Positions 50,650-60,145 of a stretch of 64,000 bases of DNA are shown piece by piece. The number at the start of each line of letters is the position of its first letter. Positions within the stretch are counted from its first letter, which is position 1. The translations under genes and the position numbers were made by a program. Source of the stretch: Pantoea sp. Lij88 (GTDB taxonomy: Bacteria > Pseudomonadota > Gammaproteobacteria > Enterobacterales > Enterobacteriaceae). The notes under the pieces were generated by a model. It was given only the letters and a program-made list of their open reading frames with translations. It was not told the origin of the DNA and searched no databases. The stretch covers positions 3,472,001 to 3,536,000 of the forward strand of contig NZ_CP118269.1 in the NCBI RefSeq assembly GCF_030062155.1. The letters are read 5' to 3'.

Positions 50650-52923
50650 TTACGCTATTGTGCAATCCTGATGTTTTTTGATTTCCACCAGGCAACTCAT
50701 GGCGTTTGGCCCCTGCGTCAGCGATGACGTGCCGATGTCGAGCGTCAGTACATTAGGGTTACCCGCGCGGTCGTGCGGCTGCCACGCCTTGCCGAAGCCG
50801 GGATCAAACCAGGCGCCGGTTGAGATAATCACCACGCCCTGCTTCACGCCCTCGGTGATGCGCACGCCCGCCAGCATCACGCCGCGTGCGTTGCTCACCT
50901 CAATCTCATCGCCCTCCACCAGCCCGCGCGTGGCCGCATCCTCTGGATGCATGTAGAGCGTTTCGTGTCCGGCGGTTTTATTGCCCTGCACCGTTTCAGT
51001 GGCATCCAGCTGGCTGTGTAACCGGTCGGAAGGCTGAATCGAGATCATGTGCAGCGGATAGTCGCGGCTGACCGGCGAACCGAGCCACTCCTGCGGTTCA
51101 CGCCATTCCGGATGACCGGCAAAATCGTCCAGCTGGTAGTCCGCAATGGTCTGGCTGAAAAGCTCGATTTTGCCGCTGGCGGTTTTAATCGGATTGGCCT
51201 GCGGATCGGCGCGGAAATCCTCCATAAACTGATAGGGCTTGCCGCCTTCCGGGATTTCCACAAAGCCGCGCTGCCAGAATTCCTCAAACTCGGGGAAATC
51301 GATGCCTTTGCGCTGATGCGCGGTCGCACACTGCTGATAAAGATGGGCGATCCACTGCATCTCGTTGCGCCCTTCGGTGAAGGTGTCGCGATAGCCGAGG
51401 CGCTCTGCCAGGTCAGCAAAAATATCGAAGTCGTTGCGCGCCTGGTGCTGCGGCTTAATCGCCTGATGCATCGCCAGCACAAAGCGGTCACGTGAGGAGC
51501 CGCCGATGTCGTTGCGCTCCAGCGTGGTGGTCGCGGGCAGCACGATGTCGGCCATCTGCGCCGCGGGTGTCCAGACGATATCCTGCACCACTATCGTATC
51601 GGGCCGTTGCCAGCCCTCCACCAGCCGGTTCAGCTGCTGGTGATGATGGAAAGGATTGCCGCCCGCCCAGTGCACCATGTGAATGTCGGGATAGTGCAGC
51701 GTTTCGCCCTGGAAGCGATAGGGCTGGCCGGGATTGAGCAGCATATCGCTGATGCGCGCCACCGGAATCGACAGCCCGGATGGATTCGGGCCGGTGCTCA
51801 TCATCGGGGCCGGACCTTCCTGACGCGGATTGCCGACGCTGTTCATCGAACCGTGACCAAAGGAGAATCCCGCGCCCGGCAGGCCAGGCTGGCCGAGCAT
51901 CGACGACAGCGCAATCATCATCCAGTAAGGCTGTTCGCCGCGATGGGCGCGCTGCACGGAATAGGAGCAGGTGATAAAGCTGCGCTTGCCGGTCAGCTGC
52001 TGCGCCAGCTGCACAATACGGTCAGCCGGGATGCCGGTGATACGGCTGGCCCAGCCGGCGGTTTTCGCCACGCCGTCGGTTTCGCCCAGCAGATAGGCGC
52101 GCAGCTGCGGCCAGCCGGTGCAGTGGCTGGCGAGAAACGCGTCGTCAACCGCACCGCGCTGGGTGATCTCATGACCCAGCGCCAGCATCAGCGCCACGTC
52201 AGTATTGGGGCGAATCGGGATCCACTCGGCATTAACAAATTCCGGGCAGTCATCGCGCATCGGGCTGATGTTGATGACCGGCGTCCCTTTGGCCGCCAGC
52301 TGCAGCAGCGCCGGTTTCAGGCTGTGCTGCCCTGCGCCCCCGGAGGCAACCTGGGCGTTTTTCAGCGCCAGCCCGCCAAAGGCGACAAAAATTTCGGCAT
52401 GCTCCACCACCTGCGGCCATTCGGTGACACGCCCGGTCAGCGGCATATAGGTGCCAATGACATAGGGCAGGAAGAACTGTGCCGCGCCCCAGCTGTAGTT
52501 GCCCTGCTGATCGACGCCGCCGCCGCCCTGAAAGTAAAAGCGACGCACCAGGGTGCGGGCGTGGTTGACGCGACCGGCCGATGACCAGCCGTAGGAGCCG
52601 TTGAAAATGCCCGACGCACCGTAGCGCTCGCGAACACGGCGATTCTCTTCCGCCACCAGGTCCAGCGCGGTTTCCCAGTCGACAGCGACAAAATCTTCGC
52701 GGCCACGCAGCGTGCGATCGCTCTTCTCGCGCGACTTCAGCCACGAGCGGCGCACCATCGGCTGGCGAATGCGCTTGTCGGAGTAGACCAGCTCGGGAAT
52801 GGTGTGGATCATCGGGGACGGATCGGCATCGGCGAAGAAAGGTTCGCAGCCAATCAGGCGATCGTTTTCAGTGACGGCGGTAAAGGCGCCCCAGTGAGCC
52901 AGATGCGGCACTTTGGTTTTCAT
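50650..52923 (-). CDS. bisC: Molybdopterin-dependent oxidoreductase, BisC/TorZ type
   Basis: The 757-residue protein belongs to the DMSO reductase family and begins HLAHWGAFTAVTE, as in BisC. The Mo-ligand serine is expected at S115 in SYGWSSAG; other family marks are GGNPFHHHQQ, VLPATTTLERND and the C-terminal GKAWQPHDRAGNPNVLT. There is no Tat signal or N-terminal Fe-S Cys cluster, so it is probably cytoplasmic and takes electrons from a small thiol or flavin partner. E. coli BisC reduces biotin sulfoxide and free methionine S-sulfoxide. TorZ is an alternative, though that one is exported. It is divergent from galR. Confidence 0.8.
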   Translation of the reverse strand: MKTKVPHLAHWGAFTAVTENDRLIGCEPFFADADPSPMIHTIPELVYSDKRIRQPMVRRSWLKSREKSDRTLRGREDFVAVDWETALDLVAEENRRVRERYGASGIFNGSYGWSSAGRVNHARTLVRRFYFQGGGGVDQQGNYSWGAAQFFLPYVIGTYMPLTGRVTEWPQVVEHAEIFVAFGGLALKNAQVASGGAGQHSLKPALLQLAAKGTPVINISPMRDDCPEFVNAEWIPIRPNTDVALMLALGHEITQRGAVDDAFLASHCTGWPQLRAYLLGETDGVAKTAGWASRITGIPADRIVQLAQQLTGKRSFITCSYSVQRAHRGEQPYWMMIALSSMLGQPGLPGAGFSFGHGSMNSVGNPRQEGPAPMMSTGPNPSGLSIPVARISDMLLNPGQPYRFQGETLHYPDIHMVHWAGGNPFHHHQQLNRLVEGWQRPDTIVVQDIVWTPAAQMADIVLPATTTLERNDIGGSSRDRFVLAMHQAIKPQHQARNDFDIFADLAERLGYRDTFTEGRNEMQWIAHLYQQCATAHQRKGIDFPEFEEFWQRGFVEIPEGGKPYQFMEDFRADPQANPIKTASGKIELFSQTIADYQLDDFAGHPEWREPQEWLGSPVSRDYPLHMISIQPSDRLHSQLDATETVQGNKTAGHETLYMHPEDAATRGLVEGDEIEVSNARGVMLAGVRITEGVKQGVVIISTGAWFDPGFGKAWQPHDRAGNPNVLTLDIGTSSLTQGPNAMSCLVEIKKHQDCTIA

Positions 52924-53081
52924 CGTTGTTTTTCACGGTAGCCAGGTGGGAGATTGAGCATAGCATGGGGCGACGGCTGAGCAGAAGATGTGCCTGCGGG
53001 TCCGATTTTGCCCCTTTTTGCGACGACGCTGGCATTCTGTCGGGTTGATGTGTCCGCCCTTTTCCGTAACACTGATGCGAT

Positions 53082-53097
53082 GTGTAAACGTTTTCCC
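53082..53097. promoter_or_regulatory. GalR operator upstream of galR
   Basis: GTGTAAACGTTTTCCC matches the GalR/GalS consensus GTGKAANCGWTTNCAC except at position 15 (C for A). It ends 16 bases before the galR start, suggesting autoregulation. Confidence 0.7.
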
Positions 53098-53113
53098 CAA
53101 AGCAGGTCAACGC

Positions 53114-54115
53114 ATGGCTACCATAAAGGATGTTGCGCGACTGGCGGGCGTTTCTGTCGCCACAGTCTCACGTGTAATCAATAATTCTCCCAAAGCCAGC
53201 GACAGCTCCCGACAGGCCGTAGGCCAGGCGATGGAGCAGCTTCAGTATCACCCGAATGCCAACGCACGCGCGCTGGCGCAGCAATCGACCGAAACGCTCG
53301 GCCTGATTGTCGGTGACGTCTCCGATCCCTTTTTCGGCGCGATGGTGAAAGCCGTGGATGAAGTGGCCGGCGACACCGGTAACTTTTTGCTGATTGGTAA
53401 CGGTTACCATAATGAGCAAAAAGAGCGGCAGGCGATTGAACAGCTGATGCGTCACCGCTGCGCGGCGCTGGTGGTTCACGCCAAGAAAATTCCCGATGCA
53501 GAGCTGGAAGTGCTGATGAAGCAGGTACCCGGAATGGTGCTGCTGAACCGGCTGATAAAAGGCTTTGAAAAGCGCTGTATTGCACTCGACGATCGCTACG
53601 GCGCCTGGCTGGCAACCCGTCACCTGATCCAGCTTGGCCACCAGAATATCGCCTTTATCTGCTCGACCCACACGATCTCCGATGCCGAAGATCGTCTGCA
53701 GGGTTACTACGATGCGCTGAAAGAGCACGGCCTGCCGTGCAGCGATCGGCTGGTCACCTGGGGCGAACCGGATGAAGTGGGTGGTGAGCAGGCGATGACC
53801 GAACTGCTGGGACGCGGCAAGAATTTCACCGCCGTTGCCTGCTACAACGACTCCATGGCGGCAGGCGCGCTGGCGGTGCTGAGCGATAACGGCGTCCGCG
53901 TGCCGGAAGAGATGTCGCTGATCGGCTTCGATGATGTGCTGGTGTCGCGCTATGTGCGACCGCGCCTCACCACCGTCCGCTATCCGATTGTCACCATGGC
54001 ACAGCAGGCGGCCCAGCTGGCCCTGGCGCTGGCCAACGATCTGCCGCTGCCGGAAGTGACCCACATGTTCAGCCCGACGCTGGTGCGCCGCCATTCGGTC
54101 AGCGGCCCGGCCTGA
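53114..54115 (+). CDS. galR: Galactose operon repressor GalR
   Basis: From the ATG at 53114 the protein has 333 residues, beginning MATIKDVARLAGVSVATVSR like E. coli GalR. The hinge is ANARALAQQ, and the core contains FLLIGNGYHNEQKERQAIEQL and SLIGFDDVLVSRYVRPRLTTVRYP, also as in E. coli. It represses galactose uptake and metabolism genes and is released by galactose. An in-frame extension upstream is rejected because this start keeps the family's N-terminus. Confidence 0.95.
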   Translation: MATIKDVARLAGVSVATVSRVINNSPKASDSSRQAVGQAMEQLQYHPNANARALAQQSTETLGLIVGDVSDPFFGAMVKAVDEVAGDTGNFLLIGNGYHNEQKERQAIEQLMRHRCAALVVHAKKIPDAELEVLMKQVPGMVLLNRLIKGFEKRCIALDDRYGAWLATRHLIQLGHQNIAFICSTHTISDAEDRLQGYYDALKEHGLPCSDRLVTWGEPDEVGGEQAMTELLGRGKNFTAVACYNDSMAAGALAVLSDNGVRVPEEMSLIGFDDVLVSRYVRPRLTTVRYPIVTMAQQAAQLALALANDLPLPEVTHMFSPTLVRRHSVSGPA

Positions 54116-54120
54116 CGCGA

Positions 54121-54145
54121 CGGTGGCCGGTTCAGCCGGCCACCG
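54121..54145. terminator. GC-rich hairpin between galR and the hexosaminidase gene
   Basis: CGGTGGCCGG (54121-54130) pairs perfectly with CCGGCCACCG (54136-54145) around TTCAG, 5 bases after the galR stop and before a convergent gene. No T-run follows. Confidence 0.5.
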
Positions 54146-54148
54146 CAC

Positions 54149-56521
54149 TTACTGAAAGGCGTGCAGCAGCGTCTCCAGCGGCCTGACCAGCGCGATCACC
54201 GTTTCATCCTGCACCTCTGCGGCGGCATCCAGTGTCGCATGCATCTCCGCCACTTCACTGGCACCAAACGCCTGATTACGGACGTAAGCATTCACCAGCG
54301 CGAGGCCCATGGTGCTCAGCACGTCGATCTGCTGCACGCTGTGTGCCAGCGGCTTCAGCGTCGCGCTGCCGTTGACGATCGGCATTACCGCCGTCGTGTT
54401 GGCCTGCCAGCGCTGCAGCGGCGCGCGAACCGCCGAGGCGGCAGCCGGATTATTACGGTTAGCGATTAATACCGCGACCTGCTGCTCCAGCTGACGTACC
54501 GCCTCACTCTCTGCGGGCAGCACATCGGCCAGCCGGTTTAACGGCTCCTGATAGTTGTAATGGCCCGCCTGAAACTTCAGATGCTGGCGCGTGTAGTACT
54601 GCGCCGGTTCCAGTACTTCGGCCAGCACCCGCAGCGGGGCAATATCGTGTCCGCCGGCCAGCCGTATCATCTGCTGCTCCATCTGGGCATGTTGCAGCGT
54701 TCCCACGGACACCGTGCTCCAGCGATCCATCGCCGCCAGCCGTGAATACATCGAATCCATGTTTGTGACGTTTTCTGCCGACCATAACCGCTCGGCCACC
54801 ACAAAGGCGCGCGGCCACAATTTAGTATCAATAATCTGGCTATTGATGTTTTCCGCCCACAGCGCCGCCTCGCCACCCAGCAGATTTTCCCGCACCTGTT
54901 CTGGCGTGGGCAGCGCGGGTGCAATGCCCGCAGGCGGCTGCATCAGACGCTGACCGCTGGCGGGATAACGCACGTTGCCTACCCGCACATAGCCTTTGAG
55001 GGACTGCTGTTGCAGCGTGACCACCGGCTGGAACGGCCCCATCCAGCTGTCCACCGTGAACTGCACCTGCTGCGTCGAGAGCCAGTTGATGTCGCTGATC
55101 ATCCGCCGGGCTTTGCCGTCGAAGTCGATAAAACCGCGCCAGTCCGGTTCGCCCTGAATCAGCGTAAAGCTGCCCTTCACCGGGCTGCCTTTCAGCCGTG
55201 GCATCGTGAATGACCAGCTCTGCGCCTGGTCGCCGGGCCGCAGACGGTCCTGACCGTTCAGCCCACGCGGCGTGACCTCGTTGCGATAGTGATAGCTGGC
55301 AGGCTGGGGCTGATCGAGGTAGAAACCGGTGGAGAGGATGCCGCGATAATTTTCTTTTGCCAGCGTACTCAGCGCATCCTGGCCCTGCCACGACTGGATC
55401 AGAATGCTGCGCGGCAGATCGGGATGAGCGATCTCATCCCAGCCCACCATCTGACGTTGATGAGCTTCGAGGATCTTCTCCACCCGCTGATTGAAATACG
55501 CCTGAAGTGCATGTGCGTCTTTCAGATCGTGCTCGCGCATAAACTGCTGAATCGCGGGTGAGTTGTTCCACTGTGTGGGATCGACCTCATCGCCGCCGAT
55601 GTGCAGCCAGGGATCGGGGAAGATCGCCGCCATCTCTCCCACCAGCGTATCGATCACCTGATAAACCTGCTCGTTGCTGGGATCGAGCAGCGGTTTAAAG
55701 ACGCCCCACCCGCGCTCCATCTGATAGGGGCCTGCTGCGCTAATCAGTTCCGGCATCGCCACCGCCAGGGCGGAAGCATGGCCCGGCATATCCAGCTCGG
55801 GCACCACCCGCACCCCGCGATCGGTGGCATATTTCACGATCTCCCGCATCTGCTGCTGGCTGTAGTAGTTACCATCGCTGGCTTTCTGCTGCAGCTGGGG
55901 ATAGTGGCTGGAGGCGAAGCGCCAGCCCTGATCGTCGGTGAGATGCCAGTGAAAGACGTTCATTCGCGCGGCGGCGATGCCGTCGATCTGCCGTTTAAGC
56001 GTCTCCACCGGCATGAAGTGGCGCGCCGTGTCGATCAGCACGCCGCGCCACGGAAAGCGCGGATGATCGTGGATGGAGACGTAAGGGATCGTGGTGCCCT
56101 GGGCGCCGTTCTGGATCAGCTGCAGCAGCGTTTCCATACCGCGCATCGCGCCAAAACGGCTGGGTGCGGTTAACAGCACGCCATCGCCATTGACCTGCAA
56201 CTGATAGCGCTCATCACTGTCGGGCAGCGGCAGCGGGTCCACCGCCTTCGCAATCACGATGCGGATAGTCGGTGCGGCCACCGGCTGGGGTGCAGGCAAC
56301 AGCGGCCAGCCGGTCTGGTTGCTGATGCGCTCCAGCCAGCGTGCTTCGGCTCCCGCCAGATGATCGCCTGAGATTTGCAGCGTCAGCTGCGGTGTCAGGG
56401 TGAGCGCGCCGCCACTGACGGGCTGCTCCACCTGTTGCGGCCAGGGCATCAGCGGCAGCGGGCTGGCCTGGGCGAGCGGACAGAGGGCCGAAAGCAGGAG
56501 CAGAGAACGGGGTAACCACAT
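54149..56521 (-). CDS. Secreted GH20 beta-N-acetylhexosaminidase
   Basis: The ATG at 56521 has AAGGA about 9 bases upstream and gives 790 residues with a signal peptide (MWLPRSLLLLSALCPLAQA). An N-terminal GH20b domain (about 25-150) precedes the catalytic barrel with FPWRGVLIDTARHFMPVETLKRQID, and the catalytic Asp-Glu pair is D311-E312 in LHIGGDEVDP. It should release terminal GlcNAc or GalNAc from chito-oligosaccharides or glycans, probably in the periplasm or outside. No chitinase or amino-sugar transporter genes are next to it. Confidence 0.92.
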   Translation of the reverse strand: MWLPRSLLLLSALCPLAQASPLPLMPWPQQVEQPVSGGALTLTPQLTLQISGDHLAGAEARWLERISNQTGWPLLPAPQPVAAPTIRIVIAKAVDPLPLPDSDERYQLQVNGDGVLLTAPSRFGAMRGMETLLQLIQNGAQGTTIPYVSIHDHPRFPWRGVLIDTARHFMPVETLKRQIDGIAAARMNVFHWHLTDDQGWRFASSHYPQLQQKASDGNYYSQQQMREIVKYATDRGVRVVPELDMPGHASALAVAMPELISAAGPYQMERGWGVFKPLLDPSNEQVYQVIDTLVGEMAAIFPDPWLHIGGDEVDPTQWNNSPAIQQFMREHDLKDAHALQAYFNQRVEKILEAHQRQMVGWDEIAHPDLPRSILIQSWQGQDALSTLAKENYRGILSTGFYLDQPQPASYHYRNEVTPRGLNGQDRLRPGDQAQSWSFTMPRLKGSPVKGSFTLIQGEPDWRGFIDFDGKARRMISDINWLSTQQVQFTVDSWMGPFQPVVTLQQQSLKGYVRVGNVRYPASGQRLMQPPAGIAPALPTPEQVRENLLGGEAALWAENINSQIIDTKLWPRAFVVAERLWSAENVTNMDSMYSRLAAMDRWSTVSVGTLQHAQMEQQMIRLAGGHDIAPLRVLAEVLEPAQYYTRQHLKFQAGHYNYQEPLNRLADVLPAESEAVRQLEQQVAVLIANRNNPAAASAVRAPLQRWQANTTAVMPIVNGSATLKPLAHSVQQIDVLSTMGLALVNAYVRNQAFGASEVAEMHATLDAAAEVQDETVIALVRPLETLLHAFQ

Positions 56522-56709
56522 TGGCGGGCATCCTTGTGACGTCAACGTTTAACAGGGCAGAACTTTGATTAAAGTTGCTGCACACCGATCCGCCAGTAAA
56601 TCCCGCAGAAACCTGAACCCGAACCCGATTTTTTACATTCGCCTGTATTTTCTGCCGGGTTGAGGCTTCCTTGCTTCAGGTCAAATCAGCGCGTAATAAT
56701 TCGCAGCAA

Positions 56710-56725
56710 TCACTACATGTAGGGC
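56710..56725. promoter_or_regulatory. NrdR box 1 upstream of nrdD
   Basis: TCACTACATGTAGGGC contains the palindromic core CTACATGTAG of the NrdR consensus (acaCwATATWTwGtgt). Its centre is 31 bp from box 2, the helical spacing normal for NrdR pairs. Confidence 0.8.
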
Positions 56726-56740
56726 ATAGAATCCTTCCAA

Positions 56741-56756
56741 CCCCTATATGTAGTCT
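56741..56756. promoter_or_regulatory. NrdR box 2 upstream of nrdD
   Basis: CCCCTATATGTAGTCT contains the core CTATATGTAG. It lies just 12 bases before the start codon, close to the ribosome-binding site, so NrdR bound here with dATP would stop transcription. Confidence 0.8.
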
Positions 56757-56768
56757 ATGGAGAGAGAA

Positions 56769-58907
56769 ATGGCGACGGTGGTAATTAAGCGTGATGGATG
56801 CCGGACAGGCTTTGATGCGCAGCGTATCGGGCAGGCCGTAGCGGCGGCGGCCCAGGCAGCAGAGGTAGACGACGTGGCCTGGTGCACGCAGGTCGCTGAA
56901 CGCGTGGCATTGCGGCTGGCCGATCGTCCGGAGGTGGATATTCGTGAGATTCAGTGTGCGGTAGAAGAGACGCTGATGACGGGTCCTTATCCACAGCTGG
57001 CCCGCGCCTACATTGAGTACCGCCACGATCGCGATGTCGCCCGGGATCGTCAGAGCCAGTTACATCACGCCATTCGCGGTCTGGTGGATCAGACCAACGC
57101 GGCGCTGCTGAATGAGAATGCCAACAAAGACAGCAAAGTGATCCCGACGCAGCGCGACCTGCTGGCCGGGATCGTGGCGAAGCACTACGCACAGCAGCAG
57201 ATCCTGCCGCGCGATGTGGTGCTGGCGCACGAGCGCGGCGAGATCCACTATCACGATCTCGACTACTCGCCCTTCTTCCCGATGTTCAACTGCATGCTGA
57301 TCGATCTGAAGGGCATGCTGACCAACGGCTTCAAAATGGGCAATGCTGAGATCGAACCGCCTAAATCGATCGCCACTGCCACCGCCGTCACGGCGCAGAT
57401 CATCGCCCAGGTCGCCAGCCACATTTATGGCGGCACCACCATTAACCGCATTGATGAAGTGCTGGCCCCGTTTGTTGAGCAGAGCTATGCCCGGCACCTG
57501 GCGATCGCTGAGCAGTGGCAGATCCCGCAGTCAGAACAGTATGCGCGCCAGCGGACGGAGAAAGAGTGCTACGACGCGTTTCAGTCGCTGGAGTATGAGG
57601 TGAACACCCTGCACACCGCCAACGGCCAGACGCCGTTTGTCACCTTTGGTTTCGGACTGGGAACAGACTGGGCGGCGCGGCTGATTCAGCAGTCGATTCT
57701 GCGCAACCGGCTGGCCGGGCTGGGCAAAAATCGCAAAACAGCGGTGTTCCCTAAACTGGTGTTCAGCATTCGCGAGGGCGTTAACCGCCGGGCGGGCGAC
57801 GTTAACTACGACATCAAGCAACTGGCGCTGGAGTGTGCCAGTAAGCGGATGTATCCCGACATCCTCAATTACGATCAGGTGGTGAAAGTCACCGGATCGT
57901 TTAAAACCCCGATGGGCTGCCGCAGCTTCCTGGGCGTTTATGAAGAGAACGGCGAGCAGATTCATGAGGGCCGCAACAATATCGGCGTGATCAGCCTGAA
58001 TCTGCCGCGCATCGCGCTGGAAGCGGGTGGCGATGAGGCGCGTTTCTGGACGCTGCTCGATGCGCGCCTGCTGCTGGCTAAACGGGCGCTGATGACACGG
58101 GTGGCGCGGCTGGAGAAAACCAAAGCGCGCGTCGCGCCCATCCTCTACATGGAAGGCGCCTGCGGCGTCCGCCTGAATGCGGATGATGAGGTCGGTCCGA
58201 TTTTCCGTAATGGCCGCGCATCGCTGTCGCTGGGTTATATCGGCCTGCACGAAACGCTGAATGCCCTCAGCGGCGGTCATCAGCACCCTTACGATGACGC
58301 GGCACTGCGCGCCAAAGGCGTGGAGATTATCGCTTACCTGCGTGATGCCACCGAGCGCTGGAAAGAGGAAACCCGCTACGGCTTCAGCCTTTACAGCACG
58401 CCAAGCGAGAATCTGTGCGACCGCTTCTGTCGTCTTGATGCGGCGCAGTTTGGCCTGGTGCCGGGCGTCACCGACAAGGGCTATTACACCAACAGCTTCC
58501 ATCTCGACGTCGAGAAGAAGGTGAATCCCTACGACAAAATCGACTTTGAAGCGCCCTATCCGCCGCTGGCGAATGGTGGATTCATCTGTTACGGCGAATA
58601 CCCGAATGTGCAGCACAATCTTAAAGCGCTGGAGGATGTCTGGGATTACAGCTACGACCGCGTGCCCTATTACGGCACCAACACGCCGATTGATGAGTGC
58701 TACGAGTGCGGCTTCAACGGTGAATTCACCTGTACCAGCCGGGGCTTCACCTGCCCGAACTGCGGCAATCACGATCCGGCGCGCGTCTCCGTCACCCGAC
58801 GGGTCTGTGGCTATCTGGGCAGCCCGGATGCGCGACCATTTAACGCCGGCAAGCAACAGGAAGTGCAGCGTCGGGTGAAACATCTGGCAGAAGGACCGCT
58901 GGGATGA
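56769..58907 (+). CDS. nrdD: Anaerobic ribonucleoside-triphosphate reductase
   Basis: From the ATG at 56769 (GGAG 6 bases upstream) the protein has 712 residues like E. coli NrdD. An ATP-cone (about 1-95) begins VVIKRDGCRTGF. The zinc site has four Cys (CYECG and CPNCG near 645-665), and the glycyl radical Gly is in RVCGYLGSPD near the C-terminus. It makes deoxynucleotides without oxygen. nrdG overlaps its stop, and two NrdR boxes precede it. Confidence 0.97.
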   Translation: MATVVIKRDGCRTGFDAQRIGQAVAAAAQAAEVDDVAWCTQVAERVALRLADRPEVDIREIQCAVEETLMTGPYPQLARAYIEYRHDRDVARDRQSQLHHAIRGLVDQTNAALLNENANKDSKVIPTQRDLLAGIVAKHYAQQQILPRDVVLAHERGEIHYHDLDYSPFFPMFNCMLIDLKGMLTNGFKMGNAEIEPPKSIATATAVTAQIIAQVASHIYGGTTINRIDEVLAPFVEQSYARHLAIAEQWQIPQSEQYARQRTEKECYDAFQSLEYEVNTLHTANGQTPFVTFGFGLGTDWAARLIQQSILRNRLAGLGKNRKTAVFPKLVFSIREGVNRRAGDVNYDIKQLALECASKRMYPDILNYDQVVKVTGSFKTPMGCRSFLGVYEENGEQIHEGRNNIGVISLNLPRIALEAGGDEARFWTLLDARLLLAKRALMTRVARLEKTKARVAPILYMEGACGVRLNADDEVGPIFRNGRASLSLGYIGLHETLNALSGGHQHPYDDAALRAKGVEIIAYLRDATERWKEETRYGFSLYSTPSENLCDRFCRLDAAQFGLVPGVTDKGYYTNSFHLDVEKKVNPYDKIDFEAPYPPLANGGFICYGEYPNVQHNLKALEDVWDYSYDRVPYYGTNTPIDECYECGFNGEFTCTSRGFTCPNCGNHDPARVSVTRRVCGYLGSPDARPFNAGKQQEVQRRVKHLAEGPLG

Positions 58908-59371
58908 TGCATATCCATCGCTACTATGATGTGGATATCGTTAATGGTCCCGGCACCCGCTGCACGCTGTTTGTTGCCGGTTGCGAACATCAGTGCCGCG
59001 GCTGCTACAACCAGAGCACCTGGCGGCTCGATTCCGGCGTGCCCTTTACGCTTGAGATGGAGGAGCAACTGCTGGCGGATTTGCAGGATACGCGTATTCC
59101 GCGCCAGGGATTGTCGCTGAGCGGCGGCGATCCGCTGCATCCGCATAACGTGCCGCACATCCGTCGTCTGGTGAAACGGGTGCGGCAGACGTGTCCCGAT
59201 AAAGATATCTGGCTGTGGACCGGTTACCGGATGCAGGAGCTGAATGCGGCCCAGCGCACGGTGCTGATCTATCTCGACGTGCTGATCGATGGCCGTTTTG
59301 TTGAAGAGGAGAAGGATGCCACGCTGCAATGGCGCGGCAGCCGTAATCAGATTATCTGGCCGTTACGCTGA
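58904..59371 (+). CDS. nrdG: Anaerobic RNR activating protein NrdG
   Basis: This 155-residue radical-SAM protein has the CxxxCxxC cluster motif in GCEHQCRGCYN and SLSGGDPLHP for SAM binding. It makes the glycyl radical on NrdD. Two adjacent ATGs (58904 and 58907) are possible; the second gives Cys 26, 30 and 33, the same numbering as E. coli. The first overlaps the nrdD stop by ATGA. Confidence 0.96.
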   Translation: MMHIHRYYDVDIVNGPGTRCTLFVAGCEHQCRGCYNQSTWRLDSGVPFTLEMEEQLLADLQDTRIPRQGLSLSGGDPLHPHNVPHIRRLVKRVRQTCPDKDIWLWTGYRMQELNAAQRTVLIYLDVLIDGRFVEEEKDATLQWRGSRNQIIWPLR

Positions 59372-59998
59372 GTGACGCGGGATGTCGCCCGACTCAATGA
59401 TATTGACGCTCTCACCTCCCTGCGTGAAAGCCTGCTCATGCAGGCAGCGTGCCACGTCGCGCGCCTGCACCGCACGCCAGTTGCCCGGCAGCAGCGAGAA
59501 CAGCGGCCCCGCCAGGCTTTCACCGCTGCGCTTTTGCGCACGATCGCCTAATAGCAGTGAAGGCCGCACCAGCGTCAGGCGCGGCCAGCCCTGATGGCGC
59601 AGCGCATTCTCCATTTCGCCTTTAACGCGATTGTACAGAAACGGTGAGTGGCGATTCGCGCCGTGCGCGCTGACCACCAGCATCTGCTTCGCGCCCAGGC
59701 GTAATCCGCAGAGTCCGCTGTCCACCACCAGGGTGTAATCGACGTGGATGAAAGCCTGTTTGCTGCCCGCCTGCTTACGCGTGGTGCCCAGACAGCAGAA
59801 CACCGTATCCAGCGAGCTTTCCAGCGGCCCCAGCACATCGGTGAGATCGGCTTCTACCGGATTCACCACTTTGCGCATCACAGGCAGGGGCCGCCGGGTG
59901 GGCGCGATAATCTCATCGACGCGCGGATCCTCAATCAGTAAGCGCAGCAGATGCGACCCGACTAAGCCGGTGGCGCCGGTCAGTAATACGCGATTCAT
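59363..59998 (-). CDS. yraR: NAD(P)-binding Rossmann-fold protein YraR
   Basis: The 211-residue protein starts MNRVLLTGATGLVGSHLLRLL (nucleotide loop GATGLVG) and contains FCCLGTTRKQAGSKQAFIHVDY and VSAHGANRHSPFLYNRVKGEME, as in E. coli YraR. It is an atypical short-chain dehydrogenase-like protein of unknown substrate. Its 3' end overlaps the end of nrdG by 9 bases. Confidence 0.9.
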   Translation of the reverse strand: MNRVLLTGATGLVGSHLLRLLIEDPRVDEIIAPTRRPLPVMRKVVNPVEADLTDVLGPLESSLDTVFCCLGTTRKQAGSKQAFIHVDYTLVVDSGLCGLRLGAKQMLVVSAHGANRHSPFLYNRVKGEMENALRHQGWPRLTLVRPSLLLGDRAQKRSGESLAGPLFSLLPGNWRAVQARDVARCLHEQAFTQGGESVNIIESGDIPRHSA

Positions 59999-60145
59999 CT
60001 CAGATTCGTCCTTATTTCACTGCTTATAGCTTAAAAGATAGCTGATCTTAGCGGGCTGGCTTGCGTTCTCACTCTCAGCGACCAGGCTTACAGCGTTATC
60101 CGGATAGCGCGTCTCGCGCTCCACTCGTTTTAAGGAGGAAAAAAA

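Noticed and set aside
57531..58883. 450-codon minus-strand frame
   Set aside because: Antisense to nrdD, whose protein matches E. coli residue by residue; long only because of high GC codon bias.
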